Origin: DATFKA01 sp035268885
GTDB taxonomy: Bacteria; Bacteroidota; Bacteroidia; Chitinophagales; Saprospiraceae
Direction: 5' to 3'
DNA length: 64,000 bases
Assembly: GCA_035268885.1 (NCBI GenBank)
Contig: DATFKA010000053.1
Coordinates: 1 to 64,000, forward strand
Shown: piece after piece, positions 16,257-25,210 of the stretch
Position numbering within the stretch: the stretch's first letter is position 1
Layout of the letters: the number at the start of each line of letters is the position of its first letter
Made by a program: the position numbers and the translations under genes
Notes under the pieces: generated by a model
What the model saw: the letters and a program-made list of their open reading frames with translations, nothing else
The model's database searches: none
What the model was told of the DNA's origin: nothing

Positions 16257-17924
16257 TTACTCGTCGCTGCTTACATTAAAATATTCCACCACCATTTGAT
16301 TCGAGCTTTCAGCACCATTCGAGCTGGCGTACAGCCCATAATGACAGCCCACAAAGCTACCCGCCGTTTCGGAACTCAGGTAGGTGGCATCCACATTTTC
16401 CAACAGCGGCTCGTAATGATCGCCCTCTTCACTGTACCAAAAATGGTACTGATCTCCTCTGGTCTGTACTTTTAGGTGTACCCCTTCGCCTGTATAACCG
16501 GCTTCCGCCAAAAGCTCGTAAGCGTTTTCCGTTTGCTTTAATAATTGTAGGCGATCCGCGGCCTTGTTCACAAAGTAGTAGTGGGTCTCGTCTTGTAAAA
16601 TGATCAGCCCGGCCATCTCCTCCGGCTCTTCGGGGCTAAAACGCAGAAAAGTACTCACCTCTCCTTCCAGATGGGGCTGGCGGCGCAGCATCAGCGAAGG
16701 CTGGCCACGTTCAGCAATGACATCCGGCCTTAGGTCTATCGATAAGGTGCCGGACGCTTGATCTTGCTGATACCAAGATTCTCGGACATTACGCAGGAAA
16801 AGCCAGCGCTGATCCAGTGCAGTCGTAAAATCAATCTCGTAAGACAATCCACGCTGTAAGCTTTTGGCTTCATTAGTCGCCGCTCCGGTATTTGGCAAAG
16901 GATATTCGTACTGTACTTCCTCAAAATCAGGATTAATCACCGGCCAACCGTCTTGCCATTCCACCGGCGCCAAAAAGGTCTCCCGACCGGTGTTATAATG
17001 GCCGCCTTCGTAAGGTCGACAAGCCAAAAAAACGGCCCACCACTCACCGGAAGGTAGTTGTACCATATCGGCGTGTCCGGCCGAAGTAATAGGCTTCGGT
17101 CGACTGGGGTCCAGGTCTCGCTGGGTCAGGATGGGATTCTCCTCATAAGGAATATATTCCCCGCGGATATCCCGCGAGCGAAAGACTACTTCGGAATGAT
17201 TATAGCTGGTTCCGCCCTCCGCACACATGAGGTAATAGTACCCATTGATCTTATAGATATGAGGGGCCTCAATCCAGACCGGTTCCTGCGTAATATCTAC
17301 GCCACCGTTGACTAGCAGTATTTCTTCCCCGATCACCTGAAGACTTTCGGGATCTAATTCCCGCATCCGAATCGTACGGTGACCACTGTAAAGCGATTCT
17401 CCATTCGGGGGCCCCAGATTGTAAATCACGTACAGTTTACCATCCTCATCGAAAAACAGAGAAGGATCGATCCCCCCGTTGAGTTCCGGAAGCCAGTAAG
17501 GCTCCGAATAAGGGCCTTCTGGATTTTTTGATTTCACAATAAAATTCCCCCCTTCATCAATCAGCGTACAGACTACGTAAAACCAACCATCGTGATAAGT
17601 GATCGCCGGCGCAAAAAAGCCGCGGGTAATGCGCTGCTCCGAAAGATTAAGTTGCTGATTCTCGTCGAGTACGGCACCGATCTGCTCCCAGTTTACCAGG
17701 TTTTTACTATGTAAGACCGGTATCCCGGGAAAGAAGCCAAAGGAAGAATTGACCAGGTAATAATCATCGCCCACCCGACAAATGCTGGGATCGGGGTTGA
17801 AACCCGCCAGGATAGGGTTTTGAAAAGTAGTCGGGACCTCCGTCAACTCCGAACTGGTGGTCGAGTCGCGCTGATTACAAGAACATAATGTAAGTAAGAC
17901 AAAGAGTAATAAGATATTTTTCAT
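16257..17924 (-). CDS. GH43 lipoprotein, probable beta-xylosidase
   Basis: A 555-residue lipoprotein (MKNILLLFVLLTLCSCNQ; lipobox CSC). ATG 17924 gives the cleanest signal peptide; ATG 17933 adds three residues. The catalytic five-bladed propeller begins with NPILAGFNPDPSI (general base Asp). It continues with GGIDPSLFFDEDGKLY (pKa-tuning Asp) and WIEAPHIYK (general acid Glu). A C-terminal beta-sandwich (about residues 360-550, GH43_C2-like) follows, as in XynB-type beta-xylosidases. Action on xylo-oligosaccharides, with or without arabinofuranosyl groups, is expected in the periplasm or at the outer membrane. It is the last gene of the SASA-CE15-GH43 transcription unit, 17 bases after the CE15 stop, and ends 30 bases from the convergent lacI-type gene. 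Confidence 0.93.
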   Translation of the reverse strand: MKNILLLFVLLTLCSCNQRDSTTSSELTEVPTTFQNPILAGFNPDPSICRVGDDYYLVNSSFGFFPGIPVLHSKNLVNWEQIGAVLDENQQLNLSEQRITRGFFAPAITYHDGWFYVVCTLIDEGGNFIVKSKNPEGPYSEPYWLPELNGGIDPSLFFDEDGKLYVIYNLGPPNGESLYSGHRTIRMRELDPESLQVIGEEILLVNGGVDITQEPVWIEAPHIYKINGYYYLMCAEGGTSYNHSEVVFRSRDIRGEYIPYEENPILTQRDLDPSRPKPITSAGHADMVQLPSGEWWAVFLACRPYEGGHYNTGRETFLAPVEWQDGWPVINPDFEEVQYEYPLPNTGAATNEAKSLQRGLSYEIDFTTALDQRWLFLRNVRESWYQQDQASGTLSIDLRPDVIAERGQPSLMLRRQPHLEGEVSTFLRFSPEEPEEMAGLIILQDETHYYFVNKAADRLQLLKQTENAYELLAEAGYTGEGVHLKVQTRGDQYHFWYSEEGDHYEPLLENVDATYLSSETAGSFVGCHYGLYASSNGAESSNQMVVEYFNVSSDE

Positions 17925-17941
17925 TAGTAACACGTTGTTGA

Positions 17942-19270
17942 TTATTTAAAATATCGTCGTGCAAACTCGATAAAGTAAGGCCAATTGGGGGCCGTCGTAT
18001 GGCCGCCGGCATGCTGGCGGAAAGCTATATCACCTTCCATCAAAGTAGTTTCCTGAGGTGGAAATTCCGTAGTCCCCATCCCCTTCGCACCCAAGAGCTC
18101 GTAGACCGGACTGGCATAAGCACCACCCAGAAACATACCTTTGGCATCGACCCAGGTGCCTTCCACCTCCGCCGAGCCAGAACTGATAAATACCGGCCGC
18201 GGCGCACAGAGCGCTACCAGTTCGTGGGCATCAACTGGCAGATCATTGGCCGTGAGGCGGCTACCGTACTTAATGAAATTCCCGGCAAACCAGTGGTACT
18301 CGTAAGAAGAAGCCAGGTTCTCTACCTGCTCCCCAAAGTTTCGGCGTAAGATCTTAGCCCCTCCCGCTCCGGATGAACCGATAAAGCCAATGGCAATCCG
18401 GGGCTCGTAAGCCATTGTGACCAGGGCGGCTTTGCCGTAGCGCGATAAGCCTTCGATACCGACACGCTCCGCATCCATTTCTGGTAGTGTTCCGAACAGA
18501 TCAACGGCTCGGCTGGCACCCCAGGCCCAGGCTCGCAGTGTGCCCCAATCATCGGGATCACGGGGTTCCCCCTGGTTCATCAAACCAATAATGCCACCGC
18601 GCAGTCCGGCCCCATTATCAGCCTGGTAGCTGGTGGGTACAATAATCGCGTAAGCCCAACCTTGCTCTATCAATTGCTCCTTCCAGCTGGGTCCAGGCTG
18701 ATTATTCGGAAAGGAGAAGCCCCAACCGTAGTGCAAAATGACGGGCAGAGCCTTTTTCGCAGCCACCGGAGTAACCAAAGTCAATTGGATATTAACCTCA
18801 ATGTCTGGATAGATCGAATTATCAACTCGCCCCAGTAGCTCCCGGTATCGGACGGGTAGGTCCCCTTCAACGGTATCCTTCTCGACTACGATTTCCCAGG
18901 TTACTTCCGGTATATTCTCCGGTACCCGGCCGTATATCTCCCGATCAAACCATTCGAAGAGTTCTTTTTTGCGACGCTGCCACTGCTGAGCACTTTCTAC
19001 GGGCTCCCCTTTATTAAAAATTAGCGGATCGGGAAGACTTTCGTAGGTTTTGGCCTGAGACTCGTCGGCGTTAGCGGCATTGGACGCTTCGGGATCACCA
19101 GAAGGGCCGGGCCGCATTTCATGAAGCCCCAGCTTTTCCATCATTAGCTGATGATCGGCGCGGTTCAGTTGATTGATGCTATCGCGCTCGGCTTCGCTCA
19201 GCCATTGGGCGCCAGTCGTGGAAAAAACCAGGAACATAAAAAGACCAAGCAGGCTATATTTCTTCATCAT
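17942..19270 (-). CDS. CE15 glucuronoyl esterase
   Basis: A 442-residue exported enzyme (signal peptide about 1-21) expected to cut ester links between 4-O-methyl-glucuronic acid of xylan and lignin alcohols. CE15 is shown by HYGWGFSFPNNQPGPSW, DWGTLRAWAWGASRA, the nucleophile motif GLSRYGK (Ser276), SSGAGGAKILRR, LCAPRPVFISSGSAE and the C-terminal HAGGHTT (His420 or His424). The Glu that fungal enzymes carry just before SGAGG is Ser299 here. The acid is probably Glu370 in SAEVEGTW, matching the alternative acid described in some bacterial CE15 enzymes. The start overlaps the stop of the upstream SASA gene by ATGA, so translation is coupled. Confidence 0.93.
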   Translation of the reverse strand: MMKKYSLLGLFMFLVFSTTGAQWLSEAERDSINQLNRADHQLMMEKLGLHEMRPGPSGDPEASNAANADESQAKTYESLPDPLIFNKGEPVESAQQWQRRKKELFEWFDREIYGRVPENIPEVTWEIVVEKDTVEGDLPVRYRELLGRVDNSIYPDIEVNIQLTLVTPVAAKKALPVILHYGWGFSFPNNQPGPSWKEQLIEQGWAYAIIVPTSYQADNGAGLRGGIIGLMNQGEPRDPDDWGTLRAWAWGASRAVDLFGTLPEMDAERVGIEGLSRYGKAALVTMAYEPRIAIGFIGSSGAGGAKILRRNFGEQVENLASSYEYHWFAGNFIKYGSRLTANDLPVDAHELVALCAPRPVFISSGSAEVEGTWVDAKGMFLGGAYASPVYELLGAKGMGTTEFPPQETTLMEGDIAFRQHAGGHTTAPNWPYFIEFARRYFK

Positions 19271-21207
19271 TCTTCCTCTTTTAATTTGCTTTGAAAGGGA
19301 GCAGCTGGCAAGCCTTCTTCATTGTATAAATTAGCGCCCCGGGGATTATCCGCCCAGGCGTAGCGAATGTATTGGGGCGCTGGAACGGCTGCATGTTCTA
19401 CCAATACCGTATGACCATCAATCTTGGCGGAAGCTCGATAAAACTGTCCGTCGCGGCCCGCCAGCTCGAAGAAAGCCAGAGGCTCGCCGTCGATGGCGAC
19501 CAGGCCACCACCTACACTGGAAAAATGTAGGCGAACCTGTGAATCCTCTACCTCGGCCGATTCGAAAAGCGGTCCGGCGTAGATAATATCTTTATCGTAA
19601 GCCAGCTTCAGCGCACCCAGCGCCAGGCGATCCCCCACCCCTTTCTTGTTCAGTGGATGAATATCATTCCATTCTCCCAGATCAATGGCTACCGCCATCG
19701 CCGTATGCTCGACCGCCAAGGCTTGCCTTTGTGCTTCGCGTAAAACGGCCCAGTTGCTTTCCACCGGCAGGTAATCAACGTCGCCGTAATTGGCCAATTG
19801 TACAAATAGAAAGGGCTTATCTTCTGCATTAAACTGCTGGCGCCAATCCTGAATCAGCGCAGGTAAATACACCCGATACGGCTCGGGATCGGATAGGTTC
19901 GACTCCCCCTGATACCAAAGGAAGCCCTTAATTTTTAAGCTAGTCAGCGGAGCCACCATGGCATTGTACAGGGACGCAGGTTGATTCTGCGCCCAGAATT
20001 GATCGTAGGTGCCACTAGGTGGACCTGGTCGAAAGACCTCTCCCACCTTGTATTGCCAATGCCCAGTCAGATCGACGCGCTGATCCCCTAGCTCCAGGGC
20101 ATAATTCTTATCGGGTACGAAACCTCCCTTACCACCGTAATTGGTGACGCGTACCGTAATGAGATTCTTGCCCGCTTTGAGCAGATCGGCGGGAACGGTG
20201 TAACGCCGCGGTGGATACTGATAGGTAATGTTCCCCACTTTTTGCCCGTTGACGTACACTTCGTCGGCGTCAATGATGCGCCCCATAAACAGCTTTACCT
20301 CTTTGCCCACCATACTATTCGGCACCTCGACCTCCCGACGAAACCAAACTACGCCATTCAGATCGCGTACCCCCTGGTCTTCCCAGAAGCCGGGTAGGTT
20401 AAAATGATGCCAATTTCGGGGTTGGTAGCTGGGATCGTACCATTTGGGCGTTGCCAGCAGACCTTGATCTCTCAGTTTGGGCGGGCTGGTATTTTCAGGG
20501 CGCTCAGTGAACTGGCGGGTGTAGCGCTGGTCCTTATTCCGGGAGATCGTCCCCAGGATATTGGGGAAGTCCTGGAAGCCCGCTTCACTGATCCAGGCCT
20601 CAATTGGGGTGCCGCCCACACTGGCGTTGACCAATCCGATGGGGACTTTTTCTTCCTGGTAGATCGCTTTCGCAAAAAAGTAAGCCGCGGCGGAAAAACG
20701 GAGCAAATCTTCGTCAACCGCTCGTTTCCAGGTACTACCGGTGAGCTCTTCCTGCGGTCCTTGTAAATTGGTGGTGGTGGGAATGAAGAAGTGACGAATC
20801 TCGGGAAAGTGATCATTGGCTATCTCCTCTGGATAATTTTCTTTAACGCGCTCCATGGGTAGTACCATATTAGATTGCCCCGCACAGATCCAGACATCAC
20901 CGAATAGTACATCCTGGATGACTACTTTCTTTTCCTTACCTCTAAAGATTAATTGATGTGGCCCACCGGGAGGCTGAGCGGGCAGTTCTAAGCTCCATTT
21001 GCCCTTTTCATCCGCTTTGGTCCGGTAGGTGGTACTTTGAAAAAGCAGCCTCACTTTTTCGCCCGGAGCAGCCCATCCCCACAGCTTAACGGGAGCAGAT
21101 CGCTGTAAAACCATACCGTCGCTAATCAGTTGGGGCAGCTGGAATTGAGCTCTCACCAGTCCTGTAAATAAAAGACATATAAATAATAAGATATATCGAT
21201 TATGCAT
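19267..21207 (-). CDS. SASA-family (sialate O-acetylesterase-like) acetylesterase
   Basis: A 646-residue exported esterase (signal peptide MHNRYILLFICLLFTGLVRA). SGNH-type motifs: ICAGQSNMVLPM with nucleophile Ser112, FLWYQGESN, and NDIHPLNKKGVG carrying the Asp-His pair. A jelly-roll insert of about 120 residues (from about 265; DLNGVVWFRREVEVP, DEVYVNGQKVG) splits the catalytic domain. This is usual for Bacteroidota SASA proteins found in xylan loci, where they remove acetyl groups from xylan rather than sialic acid. First gene of a three-gene unit with CE15 and GH43. A terminator (21286-21322) lies upstream, separating it from the GH10/GH43 unit. Activity on acetyl-xylan is inferred from context. 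Confidence 0.9.
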   Translation of the reverse strand: MHNRYILLFICLLFTGLVRAQFQLPQLISDGMVLQRSAPVKLWGWAAPGEKVRLLFQSTTYRTKADEKGKWSLELPAQPPGGPHQLIFRGKEKKVVIQDVLFGDVWICAGQSNMVLPMERVKENYPEEIANDHFPEIRHFFIPTTTNLQGPQEELTGSTWKRAVDEDLLRFSAAAYFFAKAIYQEEKVPIGLVNASVGGTPIEAWISEAGFQDFPNILGTISRNKDQRYTRQFTERPENTSPPKLRDQGLLATPKWYDPSYQPRNWHHFNLPGFWEDQGVRDLNGVVWFRREVEVPNSMVGKEVKLFMGRIIDADEVYVNGQKVGNITYQYPPRRYTVPADLLKAGKNLITVRVTNYGGKGGFVPDKNYALELGDQRVDLTGHWQYKVGEVFRPGPPSGTYDQFWAQNQPASLYNAMVAPLTSLKIKGFLWYQGESNLSDPEPYRVYLPALIQDWRQQFNAEDKPFLFVQLANYGDVDYLPVESNWAVLREAQRQALAVEHTAMAVAIDLGEWNDIHPLNKKGVGDRLALGALKLAYDKDIIYAGPLFESAEVEDSQVRLHFSSVGGGLVAIDGEPLAFFELAGRDGQFYRASAKIDGHTVLVEHAAVPAPQYIRYAWADNPRGANLYNEEGLPAAPFQSKLKEEE

Positions 21208-21257
21208 CTTTCTGTCCTGTTTTTAAGATGGCTTTTGAGTTTTTACCTTTCCTTAGC

Positions 21258-21288
21258 CAAAATGAGCATTACTGGTCTTTACCTGAAA
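21258..21288 (-). promoter_or_regulatory. Weak candidate promoter for the SASA-CE15-GH43 unit
   Basis: Minus strand: TTTC (21288-21285), 19-bp spacer, TCATTTTG (21265-21258; one mismatch to TAnnTTTG). It lies directly after the terminator and about 50 bases before the SASA start codon. The -33 match is poor, so this is only a candidate. Confidence 0.3.
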
Positions 21289-21322
21289 AGATAAGAAAAC
21301 TGCCCACAGTGCCTGCGGACAG
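21286..21322 (-). terminator. Rho-independent terminator inside the xylan gene run
   Basis: On the minus strand CTGTCCGCAG (21322-21313) pairs over 10 bp (two G-U) with CTGTGGGCAG (21309-21300) around the loop GCA. The T-rich tract TTTTCTTATCTTTT follows. It lies after the 325-residue GH43 gene and before the SASA gene, dividing the locus into two units. Confidence 0.75.
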
Positions 21323-21483
21323 CTTCAAAAGCCAATTTATACATCTTAAGTTAACTCCCTTAATTCTTCTTGTATTGGTATTTACTTCACTAATTGGGGT
21401 ACCCTTGATCAGACTTGCCCCTTTTCGTATTGATCAACACTATATCGAGTTTCTTTATCAAAGATGAACCTTCTTTTTTTATT

Positions 21484-22461
21484 CTATTCCATCATCCCAT
21501 CCAAAATTTCAAAAGTACCATCGGGTTTATAGCTCAACCTGGCGACCTTCATGCTCCGCAAATGCGTCACACCGCCGGATAGCTTGCTATCGTGGTGAAA
21601 GAGGTACCATTCGCCCTCAAATTCGCAAATACTGTGGTGGGTGGTCCAACCAATTACCGGCGTCATAATGGGGCCGGCGTAGGTGAAGGGGCCGTAAGGA
21701 TTATCTCCAATGGCGTAACACAGCAGGTGCGTGTTTCCCGTAGAGTAAGAAAAATAATACTTCCCCTGGTACTTGTGCATCCAGGCGGCTTCAAAAAAGC
21801 GCCGATTGTGGTCGCCAGCCTTCAGGGGCTTCCCCTTTGGATCCAGTATAACTAAATCGCGGGGCTCTTCGGCAAATTCGAGCATATCGTCAGTCAGCTT
21901 AGCCACTTTGGGACAAAGTGCCGGAGCTTCGTCGGCCGGCTCGCTATCGTCTTCCTGGTAATGCCCGGTCTTGTAGCGCTGTAGTTGTCCACCCCAGATG
22001 CCCCCGAAATACATAAAATAATCGTCGGAATCCTTATCGTAAAAAACGGCGGGATCGATGCTAAAACTGCCCTTAATATAGTTGGGTTGCGCCTCAAAGG
22101 GGCCCTGCGGGCGATCGCCCACGGCGACGCCGATGCGAAAAATATCTTCGTGGTCCTTAGCGGGAAAATAGAAGTAATACTTACCATTTTTCTCCGCCGC
22201 GTCGGGCGCCCACATCTGCCGTTTGGCCCAGGGCACCTCGTCGATATCCAGAGCCACCCCGTGGTCATTCACCGGACCATCGATTTGATCCATAGAAAAG
22301 ACGTGATAATCCCGCATACCAAAGTGATCGCCATTGTCATTAAAGGGAATACCGGCGTCGATATCGTGGGAGGGATAGATGAAGATCTTCCCCTCAAAAA
22401 CGTGGGCCGAGGGATCGGCGGTGTAGAGATGGTCCACCAGATGTCTTACTTTTATACTCAT
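21484..22461 (-). CDS. GH43 glycosidase, probably cytoplasmic xylosidase/arabinofuranosidase
   Basis: A 325-residue single-domain GH43 five-bladed propeller without signal peptide, so it is likely cytoplasmic, unlike the other GH43 enzyme here. Catalytic acids: Asp16 in TADPSAHVF (base), Asp in SIDPAVFYDKDSDDYFMYFG (pKa tuner) and Glu in FEAAWMHKYQG (acid). WAPDAAEKNGKYYFYFPA and TTHHSICEFEGEWYLFHHD are also typical. Beta-xylosidase or alpha-L-arabinofuranosidase activity on imported oligosaccharides fits the neighbouring symporter. The start overlaps the GH10 stop by ATGA. The terminator at 21286-21322 follows after a 160-base trailer in which I see nothing else. Confidence 0.92.
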   Translation of the reverse strand: MSIKVRHLVDHLYTADPSAHVFEGKIFIYPSHDIDAGIPFNDNGDHFGMRDYHVFSMDQIDGPVNDHGVALDIDEVPWAKRQMWAPDAAEKNGKYYFYFPAKDHEDIFRIGVAVGDRPQGPFEAQPNYIKGSFSIDPAVFYDKDSDDYFMYFGGIWGGQLQRYKTGHYQEDDSEPADEAPALCPKVAKLTDDMLEFAEEPRDLVILDPKGKPLKAGDHNRRFFEAAWMHKYQGKYYFSYSTGNTHLLCYAIGDNPYGPFTYAGPIMTPVIGWTTHHSICEFEGEWYLFHHDSKLSGGVTHLRSMKVARLSYKPDGTFEILDGMME

Positions 22462-23597
22462 GGATTGCTTTGTTTTTTCTTCAAGTTAATAATCTGTTTT
22501 ACAGCGGGTTTGGCGCTGTTATCGCGGTTAAATAGCAGCGGATAATCGCTGCGACCGCGGATGGGCCAGTTATTGCGCCAGGTTTGCGCATCGTTGACGC
22601 CCCAGGTGGTCACCCGCGTGATCTTATCCTGGTGTTTGAGGAACAGATCGAAAAGGGCCACAAAGCGATCATTTAGTGCCACCGACATGGAGTCGGTCAA
22701 CCCATTTGGGTAAGGATTCATTTTCTCCTGGTACTCGGCCGTCTCGGATACGTCGGCCGTCACACGCTCAGTGGGCCAGGGTAAAACCGTTACGTCCAGT
22801 TCGGTAATCATCACCTTACCTAGCTCGGAGAAGAGCAGTAGATTCTTTTCGAAATCCTCCAGCGAGGGGGAATTCGCATTAACGTGGCCCTGCATACCGA
22901 TGCCATCCACACGAATACCTTTGGCTTGCATGGCTTTCACCATATTGTAGACGGCCTGCCCCTTCTCTGGATTAGACAGATTGTAATCATTATAGTACAG
23001 CTCCGCCGCCGGGTCAGCTTCGGCGGCGATTTGGAAGGCTATCTGCACCCAATCGGGTCCGATGATCTCGTAGAATTTGCTGGGTCGCATCTCACCATTG
23101 TCGAGGATAGCTTCGTTGACCACGTCCCAACCTGCGACCTTACCCCGATAGCGCTGCATAATGGTCGTAATGTGATCACGCATGCGCTCGATCATGGCTT
23201 CACGACTCAGGTCCTTACCCTGTTCATCCTGAAAATACCAGTCGGGCGTTTGAGAATGCCAAGCCAGTGTGTGTCCGGTGATGTGCATATTGTGTTGCAC
23301 GCCGTAGTCCACAAAGGCGTCGGCCAGCTCCCAGGAATAAACATCTGGCTCAGGATGGATGCGCTCGGCTTTCATGCAGTTTTCGGCCACGATCGCGTTA
23401 AAGTGCGTCTGGATCAGGCTATCCACGGCGGGATCTTTTTGTAGAATCTGATCGGCATTGAGTGCCGTACCGATGTAGAAGTTATCTTCAAACACCTTCG
23501 CCAGTCCTTCATAATTATTCGTTGCCTTAGTGTCCGATTCTAATTGACAAGCGACAAATAATAAGCAGCATAAAAATATAAAGGGTATTGTTCTCAT
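22458..23597 (-). CDS. GH10 endo-1,4-beta-xylanase, lipoprotein
   Basis: A 379-residue lipoprotein (MRTIPFIFLCCLLFVAC, lipid on Cys17). It is a GH10 TIM barrel: HTLAWHSQTPDW, acid/base Glu162 in WDVVNEA, YYNDYNL, GIGMQGHV and nucleophile Glu266 in ITELDVT. The WGVNDAQTWRNNWP segment near the end is also typical. No carbohydrate-binding module is attached. It cuts the xylan backbone, outside the cell if exported by the lipoprotein surface route or otherwise in the periplasm. Second gene of the symporter-GH10-GH43 unit, 20 bases after the symporter. Confidence 0.96.
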   Translation of the reverse strand: MRTIPFIFLCCLLFVACQLESDTKATNNYEGLAKVFEDNFYIGTALNADQILQKDPAVDSLIQTHFNAIVAENCMKAERIHPEPDVYSWELADAFVDYGVQHNMHITGHTLAWHSQTPDWYFQDEQGKDLSREAMIERMRDHITTIMQRYRGKVAGWDVVNEAILDNGEMRPSKFYEIIGPDWVQIAFQIAAEADPAAELYYNDYNLSNPEKGQAVYNMVKAMQAKGIRVDGIGMQGHVNANSPSLEDFEKNLLLFSELGKVMITELDVTVLPWPTERVTADVSETAEYQEKMNPYPNGLTDSMSVALNDRFVALFDLFLKHQDKITRVTTWGVNDAQTWRNNWPIRGRSDYPLLFNRDNSAKPAVKQIINLKKKQSNP

Positions 23598-23617
23598 TAC
23601 TTTACATTTGTAGTAGG

Positions 23618-25033
23618 TTAAAATCTTTTTTGTAAGAGAGCCTGCTCAATCTCAACTTCCATCTTCTTATTAATCTGATAGAAGCTAAACAGCAGAACGA
23701 TGCCCAATAGGAAGGGCAAACCGGCGTACACGCTCACCGATAGTTTGATCCCATTAATGGTCTCAGGGCTTTGTTGTACCAGATCGGCCTCATAGCCGTA
23801 GAAGCCCAGAATACCCGTCACCAACGACTGCCCGAAGGTCAGTCCCAATTTCAGGCCCACCATCATCGCTGAAAAAATGATCGCCGTCGCCCGGCGGTTA
23901 TTCTTCCACTCGGAATAATCGGCTACATCGGCAATCATCGCCCAAAGCAGTGGAATAGTAATACCGTAGAAAAAGCCATGCAGAATCTGCGAGATGAATA
24001 CAATCGCAATCGCATCCGGCGGGAAGAAATAAAAGGCCAGAATAAATATCGTTGATAGAAAGAGAGCTACCCCAAATACATCTCGCTTGCCGTACTTATC
24101 AGCTAATCGCTTGGAGAAAGTAATCCCAACAATCATAAAGATGATCCCTCCGGCATTAAAAATACTGAACCCATAAGCGGCGGCACTATCGAAACTCGTA
24201 AAGCCAACGCTGGTTAAAAAGGCCGCAATACTGGCCTCATTCAAATAATTCTCAAAGTAGTAGATGTACATCCCCCCTTTTAGCGCCAGCGTGACAAAGA
24301 CTAAAATCGTCAGAACCAACATGACCACCCAGGGGCGATTCTTAAACAGGTCAGCAATATCTTCCTTCAGACTCCCAGTCTGTTCGGGCGTGGGTACGAC
24401 CCGCTCTTTGGTGGTAAAAAAAGTAATCAGTAAAAGGATTGTACCGATAATCGACAGAAAGATCATCACCCGGGAGAAACCCACTGCTTTATCGCCATCC
24501 CCCACGATGTTCACAATCGGATACATTAAGACCTGCACAATGAACTGCGCCACCATCACCGCTGTAAACCGATAAGATGAAATACTGTTCCGCTCCGCCA
24601 TATCGCCGGTCAGTACCCCGCTCAGCGCCGCGTAAGGTAAATTATTCGCCGAATAAACGGTCAGTAGTAGCGAATAAGTAATAAAAGCGTAAGCGATTTT
24701 GCCGGAAGGCCCCAAATCAGGCGTAGTGAAGGCCAAAATGGAAATAATACCGAAGGGCACCGAGGTCCATAGGATCCAGGGACGGAATTTCCCCCAACGG
24801 GTCCTGGTGCGATCGGCCAGGGCTCCAATCACCGGATTAACAACCAGCGCCGCCACGATGCCAACCGTAGAAATGATAACCGTCGCCGTACCCGGCGGGA
24901 TCCCATATACATCGGTGTAAAAGTAAGCCAAAAAGGTCATCAGCGTCTGAAAGATCAGATTAGCCGACAAGTCTCCCACGGCGTAGCCTACTTTTTCTCC
25001 AGCAGAAAGCTGCTGAGCAATAACTTTATTCAT
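23618..25033 (-). CDS. GPH-family sugar:cation symporter (xyloside/uronide type)
   Basis: A 471-residue inner-membrane transporter with about 12 hydrophobic segments. It belongs to the glycoside-pentoside-hexuronide family within the MFS fold. The N-terminus GEKVGYAVGDLSANLIFQTL, the loop DRTRTRWGKFRPWILW and the PLLWAMIADVADYSEWKNNRRATA segment are diagnostic of this family (XynB/YicJ/UidB-like). It probably imports xylo-oligosaccharides or aldouronic acids for the cytoplasmic GH43 and UxuA. It is the first gene of its unit. A leader of about 170 nt contains a long-hairpin element, and upstream lies a TAATTTTG promoter with the LacI operator on its -33 element. Confidence 0.95.
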   Translation of the reverse strand: MNKVIAQQLSAGEKVGYAVGDLSANLIFQTLMTFLAYFYTDVYGIPPGTATVIISTVGIVAALVVNPVIGALADRTRTRWGKFRPWILWTSVPFGIISILAFTTPDLGPSGKIAYAFITYSLLLTVYSANNLPYAALSGVLTGDMAERNSISSYRFTAVMVAQFIVQVLMYPIVNIVGDGDKAVGFSRVMIFLSIIGTILLLITFFTTKERVVPTPEQTGSLKEDIADLFKNRPWVVMLVLTILVFVTLALKGGMYIYYFENYLNEASIAAFLTSVGFTSFDSAAAYGFSIFNAGGIIFMIVGITFSKRLADKYGKRDVFGVALFLSTIFILAFYFFPPDAIAIVFISQILHGFFYGITIPLLWAMIADVADYSEWKNNRRATAIIFSAMMVGLKLGLTFGQSLVTGILGFYGYEADLVQQSPETINGIKLSVSVYAGLPFLLGIVLLFSFYQINKKMEVEIEQALLQKRF

Positions 25034-25071
25034 GATACAAGTTTAATACTCTGTAACCTAAATACCTTAGC

Positions 25072-25180
25072 ATTTTGGCGGGCTCTTTTTCCGCCTGACG
25101 TCGTTATTTTTCTCAACCATAGCTATGGCTATGATTTCAAAAGATGCCTGGTCAGTCGAAAAAATCCCCTCGGCCAAAAT
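25072..25180. repeat. 109-bp imperfect inverted-repeat element in the symporter leader
   Basis: The ends are ATTTTGGC (25072-25079) and its complement GCCAAAAT (25173-25180). Both arms continue with related sequence (T-rich, then CTGAC, then CATAGC), and the centre is the near-palindrome ACCATAGCTATGG. The whole can fold as one long interrupted hairpin and looks like a MITE- or REP-type element. No second copy was seen in the window. Confidence 0.55.
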
Positions 25181-25210
25181 ATTAGCTTACCTAGGTTATT
25201 AATTTCTAGC

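Noticed and set aside
21228..21467. 79-codon plus-strand frame between SASA and GH43 genes
   Set aside because: It runs across the minus-strand terminator hairpin, has no recognisable domain and lies in a gap explained by trailer, terminator and promoter of minus-strand genes.
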